From Paenibacillus sp. 1781tsa1 (GTDB lineage: Bacteria; Bacillota; Bacilli; Paenibacillales; Paenibacillaceae), in contig NZ_JAMYWY010000001.1 in assembly GCF_024159265.1 (NCBI RefSeq), forward strand, positions 496,001 through 560,000: a stretch of DNA of 64,000 bases. The letters run 5' to 3'. Position 1 is the stretch's first letter; each line of letters begins with the position of its first letter. The notes below the pieces were generated by a model that made no database searches, was not told the origin of the DNA, and saw nothing but the letters and a program-made list of their open reading frames with translations. Both the position numbers and the translations under genes were made by a program. This document shows positions 9,377-17,704 of this stretch, piece after piece.

Positions 9377-10285
9377 ATGAATAACAAGTTGAAACCGCGC
9401 CGGCCCTTAAAAGAGAAACATTATTGGGAAGAGTGGACGGGACGGATCTATACGTCGATTTGTGTCGTTTTCCTGATCGTTGTCATGTTTTCCATTGTTT
9501 ATTTTGTAGCGTCCAAGGGTCTGTCCACATTTTTCCAAAACGGAATAAGCATAAGTGAATTCCTTGGTGGAAAGACGTGGAATCCGACTGGAGAACCTGC
9601 GTTCTACGGAGCATTGCCGTTCATTACAGGTTCTTTCATTACAACCTTGCTTGCAGCATTGATCGCTAGTCCACTTGGCCTGTGTGCAGCACTCTTCATG
9701 ACAGAGATTGTACCGGGTAAAGGGAAAAAGATATTGCAGCCCGCGATTGAGCTCTTGTCTGGAATTCCGTCCGTTGTGTACGGATTTATCGGTCTGAGTG
9801 TCATCGTACCTTTGCTGCGCAGTATCTTTGGTGGAACAGGCGTCGGGATTGCAGCCGGATGTCTTGTTCTCGCGGTAATGATTCTTCCTACGGTGACAAG
9901 TATTATGGCAGATGCGTTGTCTGCTTTGCCAAAAGGATTGCGTGAATCCTCGTACGCACTGGGTGCCACTCGCTGGCAAACCATCTACCGTGTCATCATT
10001 CCAACGACTTTGCCAGCTTTGTTGACAGGTGTCGTTTTGGGTATGGCTCGTGCTTTTGGTGAGGCCCTTGCTGTGCAGATGGTTATCGGTAATGCACCGC
10101 ATGTTCCAACATCCTTGCTCGAATCGGCTTCAACATTAACAAGTGTAATTACACTCAGCATGGGTAACACCACGATGGGTTCTGTTCATAACAATGCACT
10201 GTGGAGTATGGCGCTTGTCCTGCTGGTGATGACATTTGTCTTCGTCATTCTGGTTCGCCTGCTTGAGAGGAGGAACCGGGTATGA
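9377..10285 (+). CDS. pstC: Phosphate ABC transporter permease PstC
   Basis: The permease begins MNNKLKPRRP when started at ATG 9377, which has GAAGGGGGA 6 nt upstream. ATG 9350, behind AGAAGG, is an equally possible start nine codons earlier. The product has about six transmembrane helices and the EAA-type cytoplasmic loop for ATPase contact (SALPKGLRESSYALGATRWQ, with GEALAVQMVIGN downstream). It forms half of the phosphate channel with PstA. Its last bases overlap the pstA start by 4 nt (ATGA), so the two are translationally coupled. Confidence 0.92.
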   Translation: MNNKLKPRRPLKEKHYWEEWTGRIYTSICVVFLIVVMFSIVYFVASKGLSTFFQNGISISEFLGGKTWNPTGEPAFYGALPFITGSFITTLLAALIASPLGLCAALFMTEIVPGKGKKILQPAIELLSGIPSVVYGFIGLSVIVPLLRSIFGGTGVGIAAGCLVLAVMILPTVTSIMADALSALPKGLRESSYALGATRWQTIYRVIIPTTLPALLTGVVLGMARAFGEALAVQMVIGNAPHVPTSLLESASTLTSVITLSMGNTTMGSVHNNALWSMALVLLVMTFVFVILVRLLERRNRV

Positions 10286-11175
10286 AAATGAAGGCAAAGA
10301 CGGTAGATAAGATTGCAACATCCGTTATCGTTGTATTGGCCCTGTTCATTGTTATTATATTGCTCGGTCTGCTTGGCTTCATCATGTATAGAGGAATTGG
10401 ACATATTAGCTGGAACTTCCTGACGAGTGCACCACAGTTGCTTAAGGGTGGCGGCGGGATTGGTCCACAGCTCTTTAACTCTATATTCTTGCTTGTCCTG
10501 ACATTAATTGTGACCATCCCACTCGGATGGGGCGGCGGAATTTACATGGCGGAATACGCCAAGCCAGGCAAGATTACCAGCTTCATTCGTCTTGTCGTTG
10601 AAGTGTTGTCATCATTCCCTTCCATCGTTATCGGTTTGTTTGGTCTCTTGTTGCTAGTCAATCAATTTGGTCTTGGTTTCTCTCTGATCTCGGGTGCCTT
10701 GGCTCTGGCGATCTTTAACTTGCCACTGATGGTGCGGACAACGGAGCAGGCTTTCCGGGCCGTTCCGAAGGAACAGAAGGAAGCAGGTCTGGCACTTGGA
10801 TTGTCCAAGTGGAAGATTATCACTTCCATTCTGCTGCCTGTGGCATTGCCGAGTTTGATTACGGGTACGATTCTGGCATCGGGCCGGATCTTTGGTGAGG
10901 CGGCCGCGTTGATGTTCACCGCAGGTATGAGTAGTCCGCCACTGGACTTTACAGATTGGAATCCGACGAGTCCAAGATCACCACTTAATCCTTTCCGTCC
11001 GGCAGAAACACTTGCTGTTCATATCTGGAAAGTGAATAGTGAAGGCATTGGCCCGGATTCCAAAGAAGTGGCAGCAGGGGCATCCGCCGTGCTTGTCATT
11101 CTCGTGCTGGCGTTCAATCTAAGTGCACGCTGGATCGGTCGGGTTGTATTCCGCCGCATGACAGCTTCGAAATAA
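10282..11175 (+). CDS. pstA: Phosphate ABC transporter permease PstA
   Basis: The 297-residue permease starts at the ATG overlapping the pstC stop, with GAGGAGG 9 nt before it. It has a first transmembrane helix near 12-38 and a typical EAA loop, AVPKEQKEAGLALGLSKWK, followed by GRIFGEAAALMFTAG. It is the second half of the phosphate channel. The gene is 12 nt from pstB, within one operon. Confidence 0.93.
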   Translation: MKMKAKTVDKIATSVIVVLALFIVIILLGLLGFIMYRGIGHISWNFLTSAPQLLKGGGGIGPQLFNSIFLLVLTLIVTIPLGWGGGIYMAEYAKPGKITSFIRLVVEVLSSFPSIVIGLFGLLLLVNQFGLGFSLISGALALAIFNLPLMVRTTEQAFRAVPKEQKEAGLALGLSKWKIITSILLPVALPSLITGTILASGRIFGEAAALMFTAGMSSPPLDFTDWNPTSPRSPLNPFRPAETLAVHIWKVNSEGIGPDSKEVAAGASAVLVILVLAFNLSARWIGRVVFRRMTASK

Positions 11176-11187
11176 GGAGGAACCAAC

Positions 11188-11943
11188 ATGGCCATACCTT
11201 TTGGTACGGAACAGTTAAGCATATATTATGGACATTTTCAGGCGGTCAAGCAGATCAGTCTCACATTTCCCGAAGCGAGCGTAACGGCGCTTATCGGGCC
11301 GTCTGGCTGCGGTAAATCTACGTTCCTACGGTCGCTTAACCGAATGAACGACGAGATTGCCGGTTCCCGCACAGAGGGACATATCTGGATGGACGGTAAC
11401 GATCTGAATGAGCCTGGAACCGATGTAATCAAGCTTCGCCAGAAGATTGGCATGGTGTGGCAGAAGCCAAATCCTTTTCACAAGTCCATCTACAACAATA
11501 TCGCGTTTGGCCCCCGCTACCGTGGTACGAAGAGTAAGAAGGCACTGGATGAGATTGTGGAAAAAAGCTTGCGTCGTGCTGCGCTCTGGGACGAAGTGAA
11601 AGACAGGCTGAATGAATCAGCCCTGTCTCTCTCAGGTGGACAACAGCAGCGTCTATGTATCGCCCGCGCCCTGTCTGTTGATCCGCAGATTCTGCTGCTC
11701 GATGAGCCTGCATCTGCACTTGACCCGGTATCCACGGGTAAAGTTGAAGAATTGATTACCGAGCTCAAGAAGGAGCTGCGGATTGTTATTGTTACCCATA
11801 ACATGCAGCAGGCAGCACGTATTTCGGATTATACAGCTTACTTCTATCTGGGAAGCATGATTGAGCACGGGGATACAGAGCATATCTTCACGAACCCGGA
11901 CAATCGCTTGACCCAAGAATACATTATGGGTCGTTTTGGTTAA
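11188..11943 (+). CDS. pstB: Phosphate ABC transporter ATPase PstB
   Basis: The 251-residue ATPase starts behind AAGGAGG. Walker A is GPSGCGKST, the Q-loop region is [16 protein letters not shown], the signature is [15 protein letters not shown] and Walker B is [12 protein letters not shown]. An H-loop His lies in [19 protein letters not shown] after the Q-loop is characteristic of PstB. It powers phosphate import through PstCA. Only one pstB copy is present, and no phoU follows it. The operon ends at a terminator 65 nt later. Confidence 0.95.
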   Translation: MAIPFGTEQLSIYYGHFQAVKQISLTFPEASVTALIGPSGCGKSTFLRSLNRMNDEIAGSRTEGHIWMDGNDLNEPGTDVIKLRQKIGMVWQKPNPFHKSIYNNIAFGPRYRGTKSKKALDEIVEKSLRRAALWDEVKDRLNESALSLSGGQQQRLCIARALSVDPQILLLDEPASALDPVSTGKVEELITELKKELRIVIVTHNMQQAARISDYTAYFYLGSMIEHGDTEHIFTNPDNRLTQEYIMGRFG

Positions 11944-12007
11944 TTGGATCATGGAGTGTCACATAGGGCAACAGACAGAGAAATGAAGAAATAAATAGAG
12001 ACAAAAG

Positions 12008-12050
12008 AAGCACAATGCCTGGACGCTTGTTCGGGAGTTGTGCTTTTTTT
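12008..12050 (+). terminator. Terminator of the pst operon
   Basis: AAGCACAA pairs perfectly with TTGTGCTT across a 22-nt loop, followed by a run of T residues. Confidence 0.85.
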
Positions 12051-12115
12051 AATTTATAATTTTAGTGGAATTTTCTGTATGCGGGATAAACATTATGCTA
12101 CGATATTCAGTAATA

Positions 12116-12130
12116 AGAGAGCGTTTACAC
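12116..12130 (-). promoter_or_regulatory. Candidate CcpA cre site
   Basis: Read on the minus strand, the 15-mer fits the cre consensus WTGNAANCGNWNNCW at every position except the first. It lies just upstream of the phosphotransferase gene. The assignment rests on the motif only. Confidence 0.35.
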
Positions 12131-12143
12131 AACTTCGAAGGAG

Positions 12144-13160
12144 ATGTTGATAATCACTACGAATCAGAGGTCTTATGACCACATGGCAACCGATATCATA
12201 CAGAATTACACGATTGAAAAACCTGTCGTTTCTTATATTCGTCACAATGAGAACCTGACGTATCATGTCGTTGATGAAGCAAGCGGGCAGAAGTATCTGC
12301 TGCGTATCCATCAAGCTGCATATGCAAGTATGTCAGGCATTCAGCACACGCCTCCTGCACTGGAGGCAGAGATGAACCTGCTTCATGAGTTAAATGCAAC
12401 GACAGCATTACGCGTACAACATCCGGTACGCAATGTATCGGGAGATTGGGTCACGTTATGGACAAGTGAAGCAGGTAAAGAAATCTGCTGTACAGTACTG
12501 GAGTGGATTGAGGGCAGGGACATCCAGCAGGGAGAACGCCTGACAACAGAGCAGATATATGATCTTGGTGCGCAACTACAGATGCTTCATCAGTATGGGC
12601 GTGTGCAGAATCAGACAGATCGAACAAAGGTACGGCCGACATATGGCAATATCCCTGAGAATTTGGTCATGCTAGGGCAGCTGGAGGAAGGTGTCCGATT
12701 GGGAATTTTTACAACGGAAGACTTCAATCTGCTTCGGGAGACGTTTGAGAACATTAACGAGCAGCTAGCAACGTACCCACAGCAGGCGGGGACATGGGGA
12801 ATCATTCATGGGGATATTACTCGCAATAATCTGCTGATAACGGATCAGGGAATGTCCATGATTGATTTTTGTCTACACGGTTATGGTTATTATCTTTTCG
12901 ATGCCGGAGGGGCAGCGCTTATGTTCAATCGGGAGGAACGTGACATATTCTTATCCGGATACACAAAAAAGATCGCACCACTGACGGATCGTGATATACG
13001 ATTAATGGAAGGGTTCATGTTGATCTTTACACTTGGTTATTATGCTTTTCAGATGGCGAACGAGTCTAGGCACGAATGGATGAAAGATCGCATGCCGAAG
13101 CTATGTAGCAAGTATTGCAGACCATATGTACAGAACGAGAGTATCTTCTACGAACTGTGA
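12144..13160 (+). CDS. APH-family phosphotransferase (aminoglycoside/choline/homoserine kinase-like)
   Basis: This protein of up to 338 residues has the phosphotransferase-enzyme fold. The phosphate-loop region LTYHVVDEASGQKYLLRIH carries the nucleotide-binding Lys. Brenner's motif IIHGDITRNNLL (His-Gly-Asp, then Asn) follows, and then MIDFCLHGYGYYLFDAGGA as the metal-binding Asp motif. Family members phosphorylate small hydroxyl or amine substrates. This one is closer to general metabolite or stress kinases than to a recognisable resistance enzyme, and the substrate is unknown. The start is uncertain: GAAGGAG directly abuts ATG 12144, and the next in-frame ATG is 12183. It is monocistronic. 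Confidence 0.75.
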   Translation: MLIITTNQRSYDHMATDIIQNYTIEKPVVSYIRHNENLTYHVVDEASGQKYLLRIHQAAYASMSGIQHTPPALEAEMNLLHELNATTALRVQHPVRNVSGDWVTLWTSEAGKEICCTVLEWIEGRDIQQGERLTTEQIYDLGAQLQMLHQYGRVQNQTDRTKVRPTYGNIPENLVMLGQLEEGVRLGIFTTEDFNLLRETFENINEQLATYPQQAGTWGIIHGDITRNNLLITDQGMSMIDFCLHGYGYYLFDAGGAALMFNREERDIFLSGYTKKIAPLTDRDIRLMEGFMLIFTLGYYAFQMANESRHEWMKDRMPKLCSKYCRPYVQNESIFYEL

Positions 13161-13415
13161 TTTATAATCCGGGTGTGCAGATCCTTAAGGGCTATGAATA
13201 GTGTAGCTCAAAGATATGGTTGCCTGAATACCCGAACAGTTTCGTGGACATTATCATAAATAGTAGTAAGCGCTTTATGAATTGAAGGAAAATGAAATAA
13301 GCTGTTTAAAAGTTCTTTTTATCGTATTAATGTGATGAAATCTGACAAAATATTCTGGTTTTCATCGGTTCAATCGAAAATGAAGGAAATACATCCAAAG
13401 ATATCGTTAAGTTTG

Positions 13416-13444
13416 TTGACACTGATCTTCCGGTCGATTAATCT
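13416..13444 (+). promoter_or_regulatory. SigA-type promoter for the glycine riboswitch/serine dehydratase transcript
   Basis: TTGACA (13416) and TAATCT (13439) are separated by 17 bp, about 75 bp before the riboswitch. The preceding bases, from 13161, show no other gene or structure that I can support. Confidence 0.6.
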
Positions 13445-13519
13445 TAATGAAGAAGAATGAACAATTTCCATTACTGTTCTGACATACGCTCAGAATGGTT
13501 CCATACAGCGGATGATAAC

Positions 13520-13780
13520 GAGCGGGAGAGACCTGAGTTAGCCGACCAAAATGGCTATTGTTCAGGCACCGAAGGAGCAAGCTGCTGCGCACCCAGCCCA
13601 GTGGTTAATCTCTCAGGTAAATGTACCATCGTTGGACGCAACTCTGGAGAGTGCGCGAACTGCGCCACCCAAGGGGTATATGATCAGTCAGTCCGGTGAC
13701 TTGTCTGCAATTGCAGGCCATGCACCTTGTCGTGAGACACTGCTGAATCGTGAAACTCTCAGGTATCGAGGACAGAGAGA
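13520..13780 (+). promoter_or_regulatory. Tandem glycine riboswitch controlling L-serine dehydratase
   Basis: Aptamer 1 shows GGGAGAGACC, then CACCGAAGGAGCAA, then AATCTCTCAGGTAAA and TTGGACG. The linker CTCTGGAGAG leads into aptamer 2, which has CACCCAAGGGG, a long peripheral arm, AAACTCTCAGGTA and GGACAGAG. These are the conserved glycine-riboswitch blocks in the usual two-aptamer order. The CACC/AAGG core is more diverged in the second aptamer. The 3' end of aptamer 2 overlaps the first strand of a terminator, so glycine binding would be expected to prevent termination. The next genes encode serine dehydratase, not the glycine cleavage system. Confidence 0.88.
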
Positions 13781-13810
13781 GGGCCTGAGGCCTTCTTCTG
13801 TCCTTTTTTG
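13769..13810 (+). terminator. Expression-platform terminator of the glycine riboswitch
   Basis: AGGACAGA (13769) pairs with TCTGTCCT (ending 13804), with an inner GGCC/GGCC stem, and runs into TTTTTT. Its 5' strand is shared with the last conserved block of aptamer 2, as expected for a mutually exclusive switch. Confidence 0.85.
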
Positions 13811-13889
13811 ATGTCATCATTCAGTAATAAAGGAACATTATGGCATGGGATCTGGATGCAAATGACGAATACAATTGGAGGGTTATAAG

Positions 13890-14579
13890 GTGCGATTTAA
13901 AGATGTTTTCTCAATTATTGGTCCGTCGATGACGGGGCCTTCAAGTTCACATACAGCTGGAGCAGCAAGGCTGGGAAGAATCGCTCGTCAGTGGCTAGGT
14001 TGTACGCCTGAACGTGCCCGGCTGACACTATACGGTTCATTCGCTGATACGTATCAGGGGCACGGAACAGATCTGGCACTGATCGGTGGTCTTTTGGACT
14101 ATGTCACAGACGATCCACGTATCCCGGATGCAGAGCAATACGCAGAGGAAGCGGGCATGGAGGTTGAGTTTTATACAAGCGGCCTGCCTGCTCCTCATCC
14201 CAATACGGTCAAAATTGAGTTGTGGCATGAAGGACGTACATGTTCCTTAATCGGTGCTTCTATTGGTGGTGGTAGTGTATCGGTGCATGCGATGAATGAT
14301 TTTCGTGTTCAGATTAGTGGTGAGTTTCCGACACTCGTTCTGCGACATGCGGACAAAGCAGGAGTGCTCGCCTCGGTAACGTCCACGATCAGTTCATCCG
14401 GGGTTAACATCGGGTATATGCAGGTGGACCGGAAAGCCCGTGATGGCGAAGCGCTTACTGCGATGGAGATGGACGGCGTGCCGAATCCGGATATGCTCAA
14501 GCGTCTGAAGGAGCTGGATCATGTACTGGACATTCGTGTCATCGATTTGAAGAGAGGAGTTGATTCGGATGCGATTTAA
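13890..14579 (+). CDS. sdaAB: L-serine dehydratase, iron-sulfur type, beta subunit
   Basis: GTG 13890 is chosen because GGAGGG sits 8 nt upstream; a TTG at 13875 has no such site. The product begins MRFKDVFSIIGPSMTGPSSSHTAG, the standard start of the beta subunit with its substrate-binding SSSHT motif, and has 229 residues. A C-terminal ACT domain (about 148-225, LVLRHADKAGVLASVTSTIS) is the usual regulatory module. With the alpha subunit it deaminates L-serine to pyruvate and ammonia in the cytoplasm. It overlaps sdaAA by 11 nt. A tandem glycine riboswitch precedes it. Confidence 0.92.
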   Translation: MRFKDVFSIIGPSMTGPSSSHTAGAARLGRIARQWLGCTPERARLTLYGSFADTYQGHGTDLALIGGLLDYVTDDPRIPDAEQYAEEAGMEVEFYTSGLPAPHPNTVKIELWHEGRTCSLIGASIGGGSVSVHAMNDFRVQISGEFPTLVLRHADKAGVLASVTSTISSSGVNIGYMQVDRKARDGEALTAMEMDGVPNPDMLKRLKELDHVLDIRVIDLKRGVDSDAI

Positions 14580-15513
14580 ACATTTACACGAACTGAATAC
14601 GATCTGTACAGCGGAATCCAAAACGATTGCTCAACTGATGATCGAGGAGCAGGTTCAGGAGACCAATACACCGGAAGCGGATGTTGTGAAGCAGATGTCT
14701 GAATATTATCAGGTGATGAAGGAAGCGGTACGTAAAGGGTTAACGGAAGATACCACATCACGCAGTGGATTAACGGGTGGAGACGGTAAAAGAATGGCCG
14801 AGTACATTCGCAAGGGTGAGACTTGCTCTGGTGATGCTTCCGCACTTGCCATGGCGTATGCCCTGTGTGTATCTGAAGTGAATGCCTCCATGGGCCGGAT
14901 TGTCGCAACACCAACAGCCGGTTCCTGCGGCATCATCCCTGGTGTGTTTATCAGCTCACAGGAGCGATTTGGCTGGACGGACGAACATCTGGTGAACGGG
15001 TTGTTCTGTGCAGGGGCGATTGGTTATGTCATTGCCAACAATTCATTTATCTCTGGTGCGGAAGGTGGCTGTCAGGCAGAAGTGGGTTCCGCGATCGGCA
15101 TGGCTGCGGGTGCCATGGTTGAACTGCGTGGAGGTACACCGGAGCAGGTCGTTCATGCCGTAGGCCTGGCGTTAAAAAATACACTGGGCCTTATCTGCGA
15201 TCCGGTCGCAGGCCTCGTTGAAATTCCGTGCATCGTCCGTAACGGACTGGGTGCCGTCACGGCACTGGCTGCGGCCGACATGGCATTGGCCGGAGTGCGT
15301 AGTGCCATTCCGTCAGATGAAGTCATTGACGTTATGCTGGAAGTAGGCAGTGCGATGCCGAGCCGCCACCGGGAGACGGCCCAAGGCGGACTGGCCCAGA
15401 CACCAACTGGCCGCAAAATGATGCAGAAGCTGGCTAAACCGAAGGCAAAGCGTGCAGAGCCTGAGACGGAGTCCGCGACTGAAAATGAAAATGACGTAGA
15501 ACCTAAGGCGTAA
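14569..15513 (+). CDS. sdaAA: L-serine dehydratase, iron-sulfur type, alpha subunit
   Basis: ATG 14569 has GAGGAG 9 nt upstream; the earlier TTG 14560 abuts that site. The 314-residue catalytic subunit begins MRFKHLHELNT. It contains the conserved SGLTGGDGKRM, PTAGSCGIIPG, GAEGGCQAEVGSA and LICDPVAGLVEIPCI blocks. Their cysteines are the candidates for binding the oxygen-sensitive 4Fe-4S cluster that activates serine. The last 25 or so residues form a charged Lys/Glu/Pro tail (KPKAKRAEPETESATEN) beyond the usual family end. It is translationally coupled to sdaAB and followed by a terminator. Confidence 0.93.
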   Translation: MRFKHLHELNTICTAESKTIAQLMIEEQVQETNTPEADVVKQMSEYYQVMKEAVRKGLTEDTTSRSGLTGGDGKRMAEYIRKGETCSGDASALAMAYALCVSEVNASMGRIVATPTAGSCGIIPGVFISSQERFGWTDEHLVNGLFCAGAIGYVIANNSFISGAEGGCQAEVGSAIGMAAGAMVELRGGTPEQVVHAVGLALKNTLGLICDPVAGLVEIPCIVRNGLGAVTALAAADMALAGVRSAIPSDEVIDVMLEVGSAMPSRHRETAQGGLAQTPTGRKMMQKLAKPKAKRAEPETESATENENDVEPKA

Positions 15514-15611
15514 TAGAATCGGTATGAATTAAATCTAACTTAACGCTATCTCATGTAGTCCTTAGTCTTGATTATTAAAGGTGATGCAGCGCTCTTTGCA
15601 TGATACGAAAG

Positions 15612-15656
15612 GCCGATACAAACTCTTCCTGGTGAAGATTTGTATCGGCTATTTTT
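15612..15656 (+). terminator. Terminator of the sda operon
   Basis: GCCGATACAAA pairs perfectly with TTTGTATCGGC across a 16-nt loop, followed by TATTTTT. Confidence 0.85.
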
Positions 15657-15686
15657 GTCTTTTACAACAAACAAAATAAAAACATA

Positions 15687-15749
15687 TTGACGTTTTATAT
15701 ATCGTATTGATATATTAACAATTGTCATATATCAATACGATATATAAAA
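15687..15749 (+). promoter_or_regulatory. Promoter overlapped by a perfect 23-bp palindromic operator (probable PadR site)
   Basis: A -35 TTGACG (15687-15692) and -10 TATATT (15711-15716) are 18 bp apart. A perfect inverted repeat with 23-bp arms (15693-15715 and 15727-15749, core TATATCGTATTGATATA) and an 11-bp centre covers the spacer and the start-site region. A repressor bound here would block RNA polymerase. The PadR regulator encoded at the end of the same operon is the obvious candidate ligand. Confidence 0.75.
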
Positions 15750-15780
15750 GAGCGAAACAAAACTAAAGGAGATGGTTAAA

Positions 15781-16995
15781 ATGAAAGGAATTATCCGAAC
15801 GAGTCTGCTGTTTTTGAAAAATGGAGCGACTATTGTGGGTCTAATTACGGCAGTGCTATTTCAGGTTTTCTTTAACATCATCTGGCTTAGCGGATACGAT
15901 CGGGTTAATGAAAGAATGACTGAGTTGGCTGTCACGATCGTGAATGAAGATGGGGTGGCAGCTGAGCCAGTGGCGGAGTCTTTGGCAGCAGGGCTGGATT
16001 TCGAGATCATACCATCCGAATCGATGGAAGAAGCGAGACAACTGTTAACGGACAGGGAAGTATACATGATCATTGAGATTCCATCCGGTTTTATGCAGCA
16101 GACAGGAGACTTGTCGAAGACGGTGGCAGTCAATTATGTGATGAACGAATCGAACGTGGCTACCGTGAAAAGTGTGATGCAGAACGTAGCCGCACAGGTT
16201 ACAGCGACATTGAATCGTGAAGTACAACAGAATAGCATTCGCGGAGTGCTGAATCAGTCCGGTATGCCTGCCGATCAGGCCGATGGGTTGGCGCTGGGGT
16301 TATCCTCACGCGTGGAGGCTGAGGTGGTGCGACTAAACCCTGTTGATAATTTTTCCTTTTCCATGGTACCGATGTTGATTGTAACGGCTACGTTTACCGG
16401 AGCGATGTTGCTTGGCATGAATCTGCAGAAAGTTTCTGGTGAATTGAGTGGCAGGGCAGGGAAGTGGGAGCGCTTCTGGGCACGTAACATCGTTAATCTT
16501 GGTGCGGCATTTATCGTTTCGCTCGTTGGATCGGGGATGATGCAAATTATGGGGGTATCGTCAGCAGACGGTTGGTTCATGTTATGGCTGTTCCAGTTAC
16601 TAATCACCATATCTTTTCTATTCATGGCTCAGTTGAGCCTGCAGTTGCTTGGCAATGCTGGGGCTTGGTTAAACAGTGCTCTGTTGCCTCTATTGATGCT
16701 GTCCTCGGGATCAACGATTCCGCGAGATGTAATGCCTGAGTTCTACCAATTTATCGGTCATTATCTGCCAGCGACTTATGCCGTAGAGGGGATGATGAAC
16801 CTTGTGCTCGGAGGAAACGGGATCGGCCGAGATGCGATGTTGCTCGCCGTAATCGGCGGAGTAACACTGACTTTGGGTGCACTTTGCACCTGGATCAGAC
16901 GCTCCGGCCCGGCACGTTCTGAACCTCGTAGGGAGAACCAGCCTGTTGCTGTGCCGGTCGCTCTAAAAGCAACCGTTTCGTCATCTGATCATTGA
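15781..16995 (+). CDS. YhgE/Pip-like ABC-2-type membrane protein
   Basis: ATG 15781 is preferred: GGAG lies 9 nt upstream, while ATG 15772 touches it. The roughly 404-residue protein has one N-terminal transmembrane helix (about 10-32) and an extracytoplasmic domain of about 170 residues. Five or six C-terminal helices follow, with the ABC-2 permease pattern PLLMLSSGSTIPRDVMPEFYQ near 300. By family it resembles YhgE/Pip and drug-export permeases of the ABC-2 type. No ATPase is in the operon, so the substrate and energy source are unknown. It is followed by a PadR regulator and preceded by a palindromic operator, the usual layout for PadR-controlled efflux. Confidence 0.78.
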   Translation: MKGIIRTSLLFLKNGATIVGLITAVLFQVFFNIIWLSGYDRVNERMTELAVTIVNEDGVAAEPVAESLAAGLDFEIIPSESMEEARQLLTDREVYMIIEIPSGFMQQTGDLSKTVAVNYVMNESNVATVKSVMQNVAAQVTATLNREVQQNSIRGVLNQSGMPADQADGLALGLSSRVEAEVVRLNPVDNFSFSMVPMLIVTATFTGAMLLGMNLQKVSGELSGRAGKWERFWARNIVNLGAAFIVSLVGSGMMQIMGVSSADGWFMLWLFQLLITISFLFMAQLSLQLLGNAGAWLNSALLPLLMLSSGSTIPRDVMPEFYQFIGHYLPATYAVEGMMNLVLGGNGIGRDAMLLAVIGGVTLTLGALCTWIRRSGPARSEPRRENQPVAVPVALKATVSSSDH

Positions 16996-17049
16996 ACAAG
17001 GGGTACTGATTGTGATACGTTAAGGGGAATGGAAAGGAGCGGTACACCG

Positions 17050-17562
17050 ATGAACACGCAGCATGTCATCCTCGGAATACTGCACAATCAGCCAAGTTCC
17101 GGATACGAGATCAAGCAGTACTTTGAACAATATTTTTCATTTTTCTTTGATGCCAGCTTTGGCACCATATATCCTACACTTGCGAAGATGGAAAAGTCAG
17201 GATTGCTGACTAAGGAATCAGTGAAGCAGGAAGGGAAACCTGATAAGAACGTGTATTCATTGACCCCTGAAGGAGCAGCGCAATTTCACGCCTATTTAAT
17301 GAGTCCTTTGGAAGCTGAGGTATTTCGTTCTGATTTTCTGATGCGTTTGTACTTCGGAGAGTTGGCGGATGAAGATACCGTAACGGGGTGGATCTCGACC
17401 CAGTTGAAGCGAAAGGAAATGTTATATGCTGAACTTCAGCGCCAGATGGAAGAATTCGGTGAGCGTATTTCTCCTGCACAGCGTCTGTGTCTGCAAGTGG
17501 GGCTTGTACAATATGAGGCTACCATCCAGTTGCTCAAGGAACAGCTGGTTCAGGCAGAATAA
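17050..17562 (+). CDS. PadR-family transcriptional regulator
   Basis: ATG 17050 is chosen because AAAGGAG is 10 nt upstream and the product then begins MNTQHVILGILHNQPSSGYE, a standard PadR start. The 170 residues comprise a winged-helix domain (about 1-85, with GTIYPTLAKMEKSGLL as the recognition region) and a C-terminal dimerisation coiled region. PadR proteins repress efflux or detoxification genes until a small ligand binds. It is cotranscribed with the membrane protein gene and is the likely binder of the palindrome at 15693-15749, making the operon autoregulated. Confidence 0.85.
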   Translation: MNTQHVILGILHNQPSSGYEIKQYFEQYFSFFFDASFGTIYPTLAKMEKSGLLTKESVKQEGKPDKNVYSLTPEGAAQFHAYLMSPLEAEVFRSDFLMRLYFGELADEDTVTGWISTQLKRKEMLYAELQRQMEEFGERISPAQRLCLQVGLVQYEATIQLLKEQLVQAE

Positions 17563-17590
17563 CCATGGCCCTAATAATTAACGTCAAAGT

Positions 17591-17646
17591 CAAATAGGCA
17601 CTCATCAGATCCGGAACAGGTCTGTAAGCGCCTATTTGATTTTTTA
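17591..17646 (+). terminator. Terminator after the padR-type gene
   Basis: CAAATAGGC (17591) pairs with GCCTATTTG (17630), followed by ATTTTTTA. The position also suits read-through from the convergent amylase gene. Confidence 0.75.
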
Positions 17647-17704
17647 TATTCCGATAAAGTGCACTCCTGTCCTGTCTTGCATAAAAGCATATATAGCTTG
17701 ATGT

